Shown here piece after piece: positions 50,601 through 63,280 of a DNA stretch of 64,000 nucleotides. Location of the stretch: NCBI RefSeq assembly GCF_021018805.1, contig NC_086247.1:144824378-144888377 (forward strand). The letters run 5' to 3'. A model generated the notes under the pieces. The model saw only the letters and a list, made by a program, of their open reading frames with translations, was not told the origin of the DNA and ran no database searches. Each line of letters begins with the position of its first letter. Position 1 is the first letter of the stretch. The position numbers and the translations under genes were made by a program. This DNA comes from Prinia subflava. Taxonomy: Eukaryota; Chordata; Aves; Passeriformes; Cisticolidae.

Positions 50601-53600
50601 ACCACAGCTAAACAAACCAATGTTTATTTCAGGAAAAAGTGAGATGATTTCTTGTAATTTCAGAGAGATGAGGAAGTTAAACTGAAGAGAATCTGTCTTC
50701 AGAATGTGGCTGACCTTCAGCTGTGTTCTTACATATTTGTCTTCTACTAACTTACCCATATTTTTAAAATACCTTTCATTTTGCCAAAAACAATGCCTTG
50801 TGAATTATTAAATAAATAATTCCCATATTTTTGGATACTATTTAATGATATGCTGGGCTAACTTTCTCCAAAATCTCATTCTCAATTGTGTGCTTCACTT
50901 TCTAACAGTTAAACTGTCTTTTCAGGACATCAGTCCTGAATAAATTGCAGCAGAGAATTTCAAAAAGAACTAATTTCCAAATCATTCCACCCACATCTTC
51001 CTTGTTTTACAGGATCTCTTAGGATAAAAAGAAAACCTCTATGTTTTCTTGACCTTTATTTAAAGAAGGCAAAGCATTTGACATATATACTGAAATGAAA
51101 ATGCAGATGAAATCTGAAATTCTTTTCTCTCTGTATTCCATCTGGACATAACATCATGTGCTGTTACAACATGAAATTGGCTCGAGAAGCAAATTCAGAC
51201 TCAAACCTTTGCCTAGATATCTACCCACACAGAAGAATATGCTCACATGAGAAAATGGCCCTTCAGTTTTAAAAATCTCTTTGAATTTCCTTTTGTTAAA
51301 GACATCATTCTCTGTAACAGAAAATGGATAAATTAGTGTTGCTTCTTTCCTCTGCAACAAGCGTAATTATGTCCCTTAATTCCGTACTCTCTATTTTTAT
51401 AAAAGAGCAAACAAATGATCACATAAGTCTATCCATTACATGGGAAACATCCATTGCTTTGTGACCTCAGAATTTCTAAAATAGATTAACCTATCCCCTA
51501 TCAGTGAAAGGGCTGTTTCATGAAAATGCTCCTTACATGTTCTTGTTCATTCAAAACTTACTCTACCAAACAGCTCAATGTGACGATGTCACTGTTTGCA
51601 CAGTTATCTTCAAAGCTGATCCTCCTCTCAAACAAGAAGCCTATTTTGAATTTAAAGTATAAAATATTCCCATTAAAATTCATAGAATTTGGCTTATCTA
51701 TATTGTTCTGAGCATTTGGCATTTTAAATAATATAGTAACCTCCACAAAAGGCAAGATAGATGAAGAGTAATGCCAAAATGTCAAGATTATACTGCTTCT
51801 TCCACTCTGTCATCACACTGCACAAACACTGTAGACAAGCTACTGCCAAGCTAAAGGGCCACACAACATGAGAAAACCACACAACATGAGAAAACCACAG
51901 AAATACAAATATGTGCAATAATTCAGAATCCATGATGTGTGTATCCTGTTGACAGATATATTGGAATATCCACATAGAAACAACATTAATTTCTTACTAA
52001 TTTTTTCTTAGAAAAAAATACCTTTTATTCATGCTGTTTCAGATGTACATCTCAGAGTGCACTTCTGGTTGTCTATCCCTAGCTCTGTTTATTGAGATCA
52101 AATTACAAGTTTATCCCTCTCTCAGGTAATCTCCTGACCCTACAGCTCCCAGTCATCACCAGGGGTTTCCACAGTGGATCTCACTTGCAAATCCTCCACC
52201 TGGGGACACTGGTGGCGACCAAACAATGACTTGAAACCCATTTATAATTTGTTTAGAACCAAAGCATGCCAGAGGACAGAGATGTTGTTTTAAATTTATA
52301 TTACATCTAAGTTTCCCCAGACTGGACTCAAGACTGAGCAGTGCCTTTGGACACATTTTGCAGAGTCCTGGTTCCTTTATCCCTTTGCCAACCCAGACTC
52401 TCCTCTCTAAGCTCCCCTAATTCAAACACTTCACTATCCAAGCTGGAAAATGCAGGTTTGTATCCCCCCTGGATATCTCACAATTTGCTAATTCAGTGCA
52501 CCATGCTGGGGTCTCTTCTCACCATTGCTCTGTCACCCTGCTTGCTTCTTCAATCACTTCCATATAGGCTTGGCTGCAAAACTCAATCACATAATTTCTG
52601 TCACTGGCCTGGACAAGTGCAGTTTCCATAGAACTGTTGCATCTAGCACTCATTACAGGGATAGATGTCAGCTCCACTGTCACAGATGTATCCCTCAATG
52701 ACGTGTTATGGTGCTCCAGCGTTGTATTTTAAAAAGCTTTATTCAGTTTGTAAATATTTATTTAGTGATCAAAGCCTGAAAGTAGCTTTCCTTTCTGATT
52801 TTGGGGTTATTTTTTCTCTGTCTAAAGACCGTTTCACAGTTAAATGCCACTTCTAATCTGCTTTTCTGTGTCTAGAGTATATTTTATTAACCCTTTTTTT
52901 TATTTTCTTCAGTGATAGATTAGTAAATTCCAAAGTAGCTTAGAAACATTGCTTAGTGACCTTTTTGTTCTTTGCATTTTTTGAGGAGAAATCAACAAAA
53001 GACAACAATAGTAACCTTTCCATATTCATTACCATAAGCTGCACTGACCTTAAGAAGCAGTCTTATGATTCCACACTTGTATACAGGCTACGGCTGCTGT
53101 GCGGGTTTCAAGACCTTGACAATTTTTCTCTTCTTAGGCCTGTGAGGGACAAAGAAATTAGGTATACTTTAGTACCTGTGCATTTGCACAAAATGGAATG
53201 ATGGCAGGTCTCTCAAGTCTAATAAGTAAAAATAATTTTGTGTGAATATTTCTTTAAAAAATGAACTTCTAGGTGATGTTAAGCATAAAAGCTTTGGGTT
53301 TGTGTTTAATTTAATTAAAAATATGATTATTGCTTTTTACTTTATTTTTGAAAGAATAAAAATTAATTTCAAAAATATGTTTTCTTTCCCTTCCATTGGG
53401 AGAAGGATAGGCCAGATGAGGAGTATTGGTATATAAAAAAAAAGTGTAAGCTCATCATTGATGAATTTACATTATTGGATTAAGCTTGATTTCTGGAGTT
53501 TCTTGATATTTTACTAGTCTTACTGCTAAACTCCAAATTCTTTTCTGGGAGATGTTCTAAAAGAAAAAAAGAGAACAAGAAATAAAAAATATGTAACTTG

Positions 53601-53824
53601 TGGACTTATCTGGTAAAATAAAAGCACCTAACTGATAAAGCATAAAGTGATGATAAAACTGTTGTATTCTATATAGAGGTTTTAATACTGTATTAGTTGG
53701 TGATAACTTAAGAGAGAATTGTCAAAAAAAAAAGCAAGCCTATATTCTGGCAAAACTCTGAACTCATTCTCAGTCCTCTCTGTCCTGATAACCTGAAAAA
53801 TTGCATTGTGCCTGTTTTTCTGCC
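47681..53824. other. AT-rich intron with a few small repeats
   Basis: About 6.1 kb without a recognised exon or transposon. A CpG-rich patch lies at 48596-48660, a poly-T patch at about 49012-49031, short repeats at 49620-49665 and the 18-bp tandem pair at 51859-51894. A GC-richer stretch at about 52110-52720 is unassigned. Confidence 0.4.
51859..51894 (+). repeat. Perfect 18-bp tandem duplication
   Basis: CCACACAACATGAGAAAA occurs twice in direct contact (51859-51876 and 51877-51894), followed by CCACA, the start of a third. A recent small slippage duplication. Confidence 0.95.
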
Positions 53825-54100
53825 TACACACACACCATCCCTTCCTAGATTATTAATGAATCTATTAAATAGCCAGTGACCTAGAAAGTAACCACAGGAT
53901 GCCCTGTCATTAGCCTTTCACCATGATAAAAATGGACCATTTAATCATATCTTTTGGGTTTTTTCTCCTCTGGTCATTTGTTCTCTGGGGCAGCATTTTC
54001 CTCTTTGCTTTCTAATTCCTTACCTATACTCATCTATGGTAACAGATCTTGCAAAATAATTTTGACAATCCAAATAAGGTTTGCCAAAATTTTTTTCTTT
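53825..54100 (-). mobile_element. Old amniote-type CR1 LINE fragment, antisense
   Basis: Reading the - strand, 53953 down to 53846 gives GATTAAATGGTCCATTTTTA, then TCATGGTGAAAGGCTAATGA, CATCCTGTGG and GGTCACTGGCTATTTAATAG before TTCATTAATAATCTAGG. This follows the CR1 RT stretch (aggattaaatggtcaattt; caatggagaaaggtaa; then the PQGSVLGPVLFN and INDL coding part). Upstream similarity (TTTGGATTGTCAAAATTATT at about 54065-54084) is weaker. It is the only LINE piece here antisense to the host gene. Heavily decayed. Confidence 0.6.
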
Positions 54101-55909
54101 CTTTATTATTTTATCAACATATCACAAAGCTTCTAAGATTGTAACTCTAAGACATATTTATTTCAGCACTAAACTAAACTTGAAAATCTTCTTTTTTCTG
54201 TTGGGTCCCTATTGCTGCCTCCTCCATAGTAAACCTTATGGGAGTTGGGATATATGGTCTTTGTTATTAAATATAAATATAGTTTTTAAGGAAATTTATT
54301 GTAGTTGTAATCTAATTGAGGTTCTCCAACAATTACAGTGGCACAACTGTTGGTGAGGATATTACAATATATGTGAGGGGAGTGAAAAAGGTGCTTAAGG
54401 GGCATTTGAAATGGCTTTTCTAGAAAATAACTCATATAGTGTTGAGAAAAGGTATGGTGTTTCTTCAGAAAACCAGCTCTGATTAGCCCCTTTATTATCA
54501 TCATCTTCCAAGTGTTTTGTTTTGCTGATTTGAGCTGCCATTTACATTCACTGGTCAGTAATCCCCAAAGTGATTCTGTATCTCTGTGCCGATTTCAAAT
54601 ACAGCTGCGCTGTGCTGCACACATCAGAGAAGCACAGAGAGTGTATTTTATACACTTCAGATGACTTTTAGGTGCTTTTTCAGAAGCTTGATATTTGTTC
54701 CAGAATTCCTGGCACCTCTCTTTTGATAGAATTTATTCTTAATTAGTGGAAAGGAGCAAGGGTGTCCTGTTTCACTGAGGCAAAGGATCATTTGCCTTCT
54801 CGGATGGACTTTTCCTTAACTGCTTCATTAACCTGTGATAGTCTTCAGCAAATTGTTTCATTCTCCTTATTCCAGTGTCCTCTGAGTATCTCTCATTTGG
54901 TTTTCACTGTAAGATAGTTTTAGACTCTCAGATTTTGCTCTTTTAGAATGTTGGCCATGGCTCTTGACTTCCATTGGGGCTCTACACTTTTGTTCCAGAG
55001 TTTGATTAGCTTCCATCTAACTTAGCTGACATCTTGAATCTTGCCATTACAAGACTATTCTTTTCTCTCTGATTTCCAACGCACTTGGTTCCTTCCTGGA
55101 GATTTTATTTAATTTCTGTTTTTCCAGTTCTGATTAGCCTTTGGGCTATTGTTCCTCCAAAACTTCTCCTTTGAAAGTTCTCTAACATGGTGTTTTGCTA
55201 AAAATGCCCTACAGACTGTATCTGGAATGGGATTGACTGTGGTAGGACCTTAGGAGCAGCAAAACTCTGTCATCAGCAGTGCTACATCTTCAATTGCTCA
55301 GTCTTAGTGAAAACAACTCTTTGCTTTTTATCTTGGTTTATTTTCATGTGAGAAAAACAAAAGTCTGTCAGAGAAGTAATTCCAAGACTATTTTCCATTA
55401 AGAGGCAAAAGTGCAGCACAATAATATGAAGCTCTGGCTTCTGTTTGATAGAGGAAATCCTATATCCTGCACTAATTCTGCTAAAATGTGATGTTTTCTG
55501 TGTGCTGGAGCCACAGAAGCAGTCCCTTGCCATCCCTTGAGGTGCCATCCATCCAAGTGAACTCTTATTAGTGATTAGCAGTCCCTTTGTAGTCAAAGCA
55601 ATGGAAATGTCCCCAAAGAAGCATTCATAAACCATGTTTTAGAATTCCTAGATTCTGCAAGAGACATTTATTTTAAACCCCACTTCTGGAGCTGCCTGCC
55701 TCCCCTCCAGCAGCTGTAGGGAGAGCCAAAACAACAGGCACGTAGGTGGCAAAGTTCAGTGTAATCAGTGCCACCATTTCTGTCATCTCAGGGCTCAGTA
55801 AATCCTGCAGCTCCCAGGGCCACCGCCGGCCCCTGGGCAGCTCCTGCTGCGTCCGCGGCTTCGGTGGCAGAAGGGGAGAGGGACAGGACTTTCCCTTGGA
55901 TGTTTTATG

Positions 55910-55984
55910 CTATGTATCTAAAAAGGTCATGATGTTCTATCTGTTTCTTAAATGTTTTTTTGCTAGGTATCTATAAAGGTCATG
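55910..55984 (+). repeat. Spaced direct repeat, 22 bp, 20/22 identical
   Basis: CTATGTATCTAAAAAGGTCA at 55910 and CTAGGTATCTATAAAGGTCA at 55963 (each continuing TG) are 53 bases apart in the same orientation. They could be remnants of a small duplication or a pair of binding sites (both contain AAAGGTCA, a nuclear-receptor half site). Confidence 0.8.
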
Positions 55985-56265
55985 TTTTACCACAGCCTGA
56001 GGTGTCTGTCCTAACCGTGGAACTGTGTTAGCCTGTTTCTCTTCTCAATATATCACAAAAGACATCCTGCAGGATAAGTTGAGTACTTAGTTGCAGTAAT
56101 GTAAACTCTGTTGTTCTGAAAACAAGTGCATCCAGTTGTTTCCAAGATGTTGATTGGGTGTTCTGCATTCATGAGGTATGGCTGGTGCCTTTTACTGGTT
56201 GGGTTTCTCTCTAAGTCTTGTTACTATGTGATAATGTTGTGCCATTTTTTGTTTAGATAGTTGGG

Positions 56266-56280
56266 TTTTTTTTTTTTTTT
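56266..56280 (+). repeat. Poly-T (15)
   Basis: Uninterrupted T run. Confidence 0.85.
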
Positions 56281-57059
56281 AATTGCACAGATTTTAGATG
56301 CTGACCCATCAGCTATGCCAGGAGCTTTTTCAAGTTTCTGTATCTAAAAAGAAAAATAAAAGAAATTTGAGCTGGGGACTGGGCTTAACTTTATTGCCCT
56401 TCATAGAAGTATTTAATGGGTCCATGTTAATAGCTCTTTTGAAAAGGCACCTGTAAGGCCTCGTGTCTGCTGCCATTCTGGTTCTGGAGAAGCTGCCTCA
56501 TGGTACATCTATAGGAGCTGTGAGAAAGCTGCTGTTTTGTAGTTATTGCAAGGCAGAGGATGTTAGCTTCTGCTACATTGAATTTCAAACTTCCCTTGCT
56601 TTTGGGCTTTATGCATGGCAGGAATGGGAATTTAAGTGTAACTTGCCAGTTATACAACCTACATTCAACCTGAGAGGGGAAAAAAAAATCAATATAATTG
56701 CCCTCTAGTAATAATGCTATCATCTTTTGTGTCATTGAGAATATGCTTATAAAGCCCGGTGAACTGTCTCTGTAAAGGTCCAGTGCTGTAGTTCCACTGC
56801 CTGAATTTTATCAAATGCAGGAAGGAGCAGCAGCAAGCTCTGAGGGAGTAATTGCAAACAAGAGATCTTTCCCTTGATTTGATAGTATGGATTGGATAAT
56901 TTTCCAAATCACTAATTCCTCAGTACAGCGTCTGGCACAGGTGGCTGCTGATAACTCAAGCTTGCAAAGAGTCACAAACCTGACTCGTTTGTGGCACTGC
57001 TGCTGCTGCTGCATATGTTGGTATAAAATACACAATGATGCTCCTAAGGAGGAGAAGGG

Positions 57060-57530
57060 ATGAGCAATGATAACAATAAATCAATAATCTTTGTTTGACT
57101 TCTTTTATCTTTGTTCAGCTCAGTAGCACAAGAAAATGAAAGCAATGGTTTTTGTGCGAAATTTGGATAGCAGAGAGCACTCAGCCACCGTGAAAGTAAT
57201 TTTGTATCTGGAGATGAGCTATGGAAGCAGCTTTTCTGTTTATTTGAGGGATAGAGCAGAGACCCAATGTGACCAGGAAAAGAGCAGAAAAGAGAAGCTG
57301 CATGTTTCTAAGTATCTTGAATCTCTTTCAGATGAGGAGGGCAATCTCATGAGGAAGCATTAAATATGGCACACTTCTTCACCCTGCTAAATGATGGTAG
57401 CACTGTCATCATTAGCTATGAGTTTATTTTGGTAGCATGCAGAGATAAGGTTGTGTAATTACTGCACTGGCTCTTCCAATATGCTATTGGCTCAAACCTT
57501 GGCAGACACACGGGAGCTGAGCAGAGTAAC
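57060..57530. promoter_or_regulatory. Candidate conserved noncoding block with SOX-like sites
   Basis: AACAATAAATCAATAATCTT (57072-57091) then CTTTGTTTG and CTTTGTTC give at least three SOX-type words within about 50 bases. Further on, CATCATTAGCTATGAGTTTA and GTGTAATTACTGCA add homeodomain-type sites. Complex sequence with few simple runs. Inference from motifs only. Confidence 0.2.
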
Positions 57531-58709
57531 CAGGTTCAGCCCCAAATAGTCTGATTTTTCAGGATGTACAAGCCATCTGACACACAAAACCCAAGGGTTT
57601 TAAAACTTTTTACAAATATCAGGTGCAAAAGGAAAAAAAAATGTTTTTACTTTCTCCACTGCCACAGCAGCCTCCTTTATTTTTTTTACTGTAGACCCAA
57701 TACCTGAGTATTAACACTCCCAGAACAAGCATATTTCTTAACAGAAATGGGAGTTCACAGTCCAGCCATATTTTTATAGTCAACTGTATGGTCATCATTA
57801 AATGCATGACAGCAGTTTATAGGCTGGATAGGGAAATATTTGCATGTGGACAGGGAATGTCTGCTGTACTTCTTGACCACCACCTAAAATCTTCCTGTCG
57901 CAATACGTGTCAGTCTAAAGGGAGGTGGAAAAGGCCAAAGCAGAAATTCCTTCCAGCTGAGACTCTTTAACCTGCCATCTGTTCCCGAGCTGCCAACCAG
58001 CCCCTAGTTACCAAAACAGCTTCCATCCCGTTAACCCAGCGAGCAGCACGTTCCTGGGCTTCGACTGATGGAGGCAGAGTAGGAAGAAGTGCACAGATTT
58101 TAACTTCTGTGCTTCTTCTCATTGAGGGCACCCTCGTGAAAGCAAAATGGCAGCAGTAGCATTTCTGAGGTTTTCTTGTGTGTTACGGATTCTGTGCAAG
58201 TATTAAATGAGCCGTATTAGGATGTCAAACACGTGGGAAGTGTGCTTTCAAAGCAGGCTTGTTCTGAGCTGGCAAGATGATTTCTTATAGCTGCAGTATT
58301 AGCAAATTTTTCAAACATCCCTTTTGTTTAGCAGCTTTGCTCTTGTGTTGTTGCTTCACTTTTTGGTTAATTTATTGGCTCTGAGAGCACTGCAGCTTGG
58401 ACTTAATCTCACCAGACGTGCTAGCTAAACGTCATCACAGATAGTCTGCAAATGGAAAGGGGACCTGATGCATTGAAGTGAGTGCTCCCAGCAGTTCTGT
58501 AGGTGGCACTCTTTGCTCTGCATCTGTCTGAACCCAGGCCTTTACACAGTGCAAGTGATTTTCTGTACAGATATCAGGACTGGTATCTTTGTTTATACTC
58601 AATTTCAGTAGGCACTGTCTATGCAAATGACACTTTTAGACTCGACTGTTTAATCTCTACATGCTGTCCTAGATTACTGCACTGTAGTGCTGTGTTCTCC
58701 TGAACTCTT
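57531..58709. other. Intron, nothing recognised
   Basis: Mixed composition, with a mildly CpG-rich stretch around 58015-58070. No gene evidence. Confidence 0.35.
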
Positions 58710-58860
58710 AATGGCTTGTAGTGATGGTGATATTCATTACTGCATTGTTTCTTTTCCTGATAATGGGTACACACGCGGTTTTCTGAACACAGAAGTTGGT
58801 GAGTTTATTATTACTGCTGTAATGATTACTAATGGGAGCTCTGGGTGAGTTCTGCTGTTT
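58710..58860. promoter_or_regulatory. Candidate conserved noncoding block
   Basis: TGGTGATATTCATTACTGCA and TTATTATTACTGCTGTAATG followed by ATTACTAATGGGAGCTC form a dense set of TAAT cores with GC-complex spacing, typical in style of conserved intronic enhancers. Weak evidence. Confidence 0.15.
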
Positions 58861-61402
58861 GGGCTCACACCGAGTGCTCCCTGTAAGCTGAAATCATCCC
58901 GTCCAGCCTAGGTATGATTCAGCTTGGTGGGAATTGAGAGTGGCTGACTACACCCAGTGCTGGGAGGCTGTCAGCTCTGAGAAGTTAAACCATGAGGTTT
59001 TTCCCCAGGCTTGAGCAGTTTCCTGAGCAAGGAGTGGGATATCTCTGCTCACAGGTGAACTTTGTCAGACCATATGTGACAGAGCAACAGCTGCATTGTG
59101 CTTGGTGGTTCCAAGAAAGAATAATCTTTAAAGAAGCCTTATTTTTACATCAACATCCTGCTCAGGTTATGGGTAGAAAGAGGGCTGAAGATTGCATTCG
59201 CTTCATTAAAAAAAATAATAATAAATAGATGAGCTGGAAATGAGACAGTTTCTCCCCCTGTTAACAGCTTAGTCCTCCTTGTAACATAAAATCCCTTGTT
59301 TGTGAAGTTCCCGAGGAGTGAATTCTGGTATTTCAGCCCACTTACAACATCTGAGCTACAAAACCTTAACTATCTAGCCTTGGTTGAAAGGAATGACTAA
59401 AAGGAGAAACCATGGGTGCGTGCCTTCTTGAACTAGTAGCAATTTTATCAACTCACTGTCATCAAGGGATGTGAGACACTGACACCACCTCAAAGGCTTC
59501 CAGCTTGTTAGCCTTTCACACACCTATTAGGATGTTCCTGGTCTGGCTCATTGGGTAAATTCAGTAATTGTCTTTACAAGAAATCTGAAAGGTGGCTGTC
59601 AGCAGTGCATTAGAAGCTGCAGGCTGGTTAGTAAAAAGGGCAGTGGAAAGCTGAACAAAGCAAAATTTTTAACTGCATCTTCATACCCATTTTGGGCAGC
59701 TTTTAATATATTTACAGAAATAATTATGTATAAATACTGTTTAAAAGAACTTTCAGAGTATTTACTTCAACACAGATGCAATAGAAGTCTTTCAGTAAAT
59801 ATCATAACTAACATTACATTGTATGTTTTTAAAGAGAGAGATGGGAAAACACATAAAGATGTAATGGGCTGTCCCAAATGATACCTTAATGACATTGCAT
59901 TGTGGAATGAAATAGTCTTATCAAGGGCCTCTCATTCCTGAGGTGAATTAGGTCAATAAAAATGAAGAGGAAAATGAAGTCTTTTTTGTTTGTTTGTTTT
60001 AACTCAGCATCCAAATGATTACCAAAGACAGAAGTTCAGAATGGGGATCTAGAAGACATTTGTGTCATTTGCAAAAATCTCCTTTTTTTTTGAAGATTTT
60101 AGAAGGGTGGAATTTCCTCTTTATCTTGACCTGAGTAGGCTTTTCCTTCTCATGTTGTCTGCAGAGGTCTTTAGGTCTACTTTTCTAATGCAAATTTTGC
60201 CTCAATGACCCCAAAAAAGAGCTACTAAAAGCAGCCTCCAGAAGAACAAGCCCTGAGACCTCTGACTGTCCTACTCCTCATAAATGTGTGGCCATTTTTG
60301 CATGGTGTGGTCTTGCTTTTAACAGACCACCAGATAGCTGGTGGTACCTGCAGTGCTGAGAAAATACCACAGGAGTTTAATGCTCACTACCTCCACGTAG
60401 TGTGAGATAATTCTAGCAAACTTCTCCCAAAGGCCCAGAGAGTCTAGCTGTCTTTTAATCACAGGATTAAAGAACAACAAAATCATAGTGAGACCAAATA
60501 AGAGCTAAAGCTCAAATTTTTTCTGGGTGATGGTCTCACTTTTGGTACTCTTCAGGAAGAGTTTGTACGTGGAATATTGATGGCCTTGTCATCTGTCCTT
60601 GGTCTCCTTCAAGCCAGGCTTTGGAGGGGGTCAAAATGCTTTTTTTTCAGAGGCAGTTTTACTCCTTGGAGTGGCTCTCCTCTTCTCTCCCAAGTGTTTG
60701 GGGCCACAGCTGTATGCCAGCCAAGACCCACCTGCATGGGATTTTGGCTTCACTGCAACACAGCTAAACTTGTTAAAATTAAAACTTAGCATGACAATTC
60801 ATTCGTGGTGACTTCATGCCATGACCAGGCATAAAACTCCCTTGGTCTTTGAGCTGATTCTGGCTATCACATCATCTTTCTGTCTTCTCAGTAAGTTCAC
60901 AATGCAGTTACAAGAAGTATTTTGGGATGAGTTGAGAGGCAAAAGTTTTCTGGACTGTTGTACCCTGGTTAAACAAGGAAAAGATGCAACAGATGGAATT
61001 TGTTATCAGTAGGAGTTTGATAAACACTTCTGCACCAAAAGAAAGACCTATTACAGTTTGGCTGTCAACAGTCATATCCTTACAGTATTTAAATCAGTTT
61101 GTTCATCTGGAGAAAGACAAATGTTGAGACTTGTGCAATGAAAAAATCTGAGCCTACCAGGCCTGAAAAAATAAAATCCAGTTGGACGGGAAACCAGATT
61201 TGTGAGGTTGATAGGTTTTGTTTACCAAACTAATGTATGATATACAAAGAATTTAACTCCTTTCAGCATGCTGTGTAATATAACATGACATTTCTGTATA
61301 TGACAGCAGAAGATTCAGCACTTGAACTTCTCACAGCATGACTCAACACCTCCTGACAACTCAGCAAATAACAACGAAAAACCATATCTTTAATCAATTC
61401 CT
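58861..61402. other. Intron, nothing firm
   Basis: No exon or named repeat. The 59860-59960 stretch (GACATTGCATTGTGGAATGA, TEAD-like GGAATG) may be regulatory. Overlapping + frames at 60577-60811 have no protein support. Confidence 0.35.
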
Positions 61403-61468
61403 TTACCCAGTAATCTCAATTGCGATCATAAAGAATTACCCATTAGTCTCAACTGGGATCACACAAAA
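61403..61468 (+). repeat. Imperfect 33-bp tandem duplication
   Basis: Units start TTACCCAGTAATCTCAATTG (61403) and TTACCCATTAGTCTCAACTG (61436). I count 26 of 33 positions identical. An older duplication than the 18-bp one at 51.9 kb. Confidence 0.85.
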
Positions 61469-62160
61469 TCACTCCAAGTCTTTCATGACTTCATAATCAG
61501 CTTTTTCCACCAGAAAAAAAAAATAAAAAATATATATGCAGCTAATGAAAAGGTAAACTCCCTGTGCACACATTGACATAAATGTCAAATTTTAATGATT
61601 GCCCTCTTTGAACTTCGGACAACTCATACATACTGTGGGATCCTGCACAGGAAACAGTAAATGTCATCAAGACAGTGCATGGGATGTAATATATTATAAT
61701 AAAAGGCCAAGTGACTTGAAAGTCAGGTTTTCTTGCATTTTTTATGAAAGAAAAATCGATCCATTTTTGTGAAAGATGTCACTAAGTCATAGTATAATTT
61801 TTGTAGCAAAATTGAAGTCAGTGACCAAGACTTGTGTTCCTAGAGACAACTAGACACTTTTGGAAATGCTCCTTCTAATTAAAAGATACCGACTGATTCA
61901 ACCAAAAATACTTTCATCTTTCATCCTGTAGAAATTGGTACATGGCCATGAAAACTGATTTTTTTTTTCCTCCTCTTTTCTCTGAGCTTTTGCAGACTTC
62001 ATCTGCAGTATGGAAACAGACTATATTTTTGGCTGAGCAGAGACCCTTCTGCTGGAAATAGCTTTGATATCTAGGAAAGGATAGTGGATGCATCTCTGCA
62101 TCTGACATTTTTCTTGAAATGAAATCAAAGACATCCTTTATTTCACTGCCTCTGACTTTT

Positions 62161-62199
62161 ATATACATATGTATACATATATATATATATATATATATA
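62161..62199 (+). repeat. (TA)n dinucleotide repeat with TACATATG start
   Basis: ATATACATATGTATACATAT leads into an uninterrupted AT repeat to 62199. Self-complementary and likely length-variable. Confidence 0.92.
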
Positions 62200-62990
62200 G
62201 GTATGTGTGCATTTGGCAAAGAATGAGGGACTTAAAGACAGAGAGATTCCTTTGAATTTTAACTTTTCCTACCTTTAATGATTATCATTAGTGCTTCTAT
62301 CAGAAACACTTCCTTATAAGAAAATACATGATGATACTTAGTGCAAGCCAAGAAACTAATCTAACACATCATTTATTTTACATTACCCAAATGACTGAAA
62401 AGTAAAAATGGGAATGTAACATAAATAATCTGAATTGTTCATTAGATCAATCCCTGGACATGACTTAATACATTAATTGATGTTTCTATTGTAGTGCTAT
62501 CAGTTATAGCCTCAAAATGTCATTTTTTTTTCCTTGAAGTCAGCATTTTTAAGAAGTCAGAGTTAATATAATTTATGTAAAAATGAGTAAGTAGGAAGAT
62601 TTTGGAAGTCTAAGATTCCCCTCTCTTTGTTTCACATACTGTGAATACACAAACATCAGTGGGTACAAAGGAAAAAAGGAGGAAGGATCAAATGCAATAT
62701 TAATAGTTTCTGAATTCCTTGTCATGAAATTCACAGCAGAATGCAGCAAATTGGCCATGAACGTTGGAAAATTGTGTGCAGGATGCTCGTTTCTGGAGTT
62801 TGCCCTCTGTTTTAGAATGTAATATATATGAAATTGCTGTGGAAAGAGAAGAAAGGATGTGACATAGAACAGCAGGGAGCCTGTTTAAAAACACAGTTCA
62901 AGCCTCCCACGGTGGAACAGTTTAGCTGCGCAGGGAGAGGAAGCAGCTCCTTGTGAATCCAAGCAACAAAAAGGGCATGACAGAACCACA
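62200..62990. other. AT-rich intron, nothing recognised
   Basis: No exon, repeat or RNA gene seen. Confidence 0.4.
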
Positions 62991-63280
62991 GGCTTGATTT
63001 CAGTGCCAAGGGCTCAGCAGAAGCAGATCTCTTGGCTTGGCACCCCTTTCCTTGACAGCAGCAAATCGAGTTATCCTGACTTCCCCGCGGGGGAGACAAG
63101 CTCCAGAAGTGCTCGGGCTGGTCCTGCAGCAGCAGCTGAGCACTTGGAGCAGATTGGGATGTCAGGTCCTACCAGTGATTCCCACAGCCCCCCAGTGCTG
63201 CTGGGGCCAGTGCCCAAGGGCAGGATGCTGCAGGAGGGTAGGTGGGCATGGAGCTGTTGAGGACCAGGCATGAGAGCAAG
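62991..63280. other. GC-rich exon-like patch, unassigned
   Basis: Two overlapping + frames (62994-63260 and 63037-63273) and one - frame are open through G+C-rich sequence with CCCCGCGGGG at about 63083-63092. A TTTCAG at 62998-63003 and GG|GTAGGT at 63236-63243 would bound a 234-bp segment. The peptides resemble no family I know, and open frames in several phases point to base composition rather than coding. Could be a cryptic exon or regulatory element. Confidence 0.15.

Larger units (their letters stand above)
54101..57059. other. Intron with GC-rich patch and a spaced duplication
   Basis: No exon or named transposon. The patch at 55815-55860 has about six CpG in 45 bases (CCACCGCCGGCCCCTGGGCA). 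The 117-codon - strand frame at 55282-55635 has no recognised domain. A poly-T run lies at 56266-56280. Confidence 0.4.

Noticed and set aside
55282..55635. 117-codon - strand frame
   Set aside because: No recognisable domain and no support beyond length; expected by chance in 64 kb.
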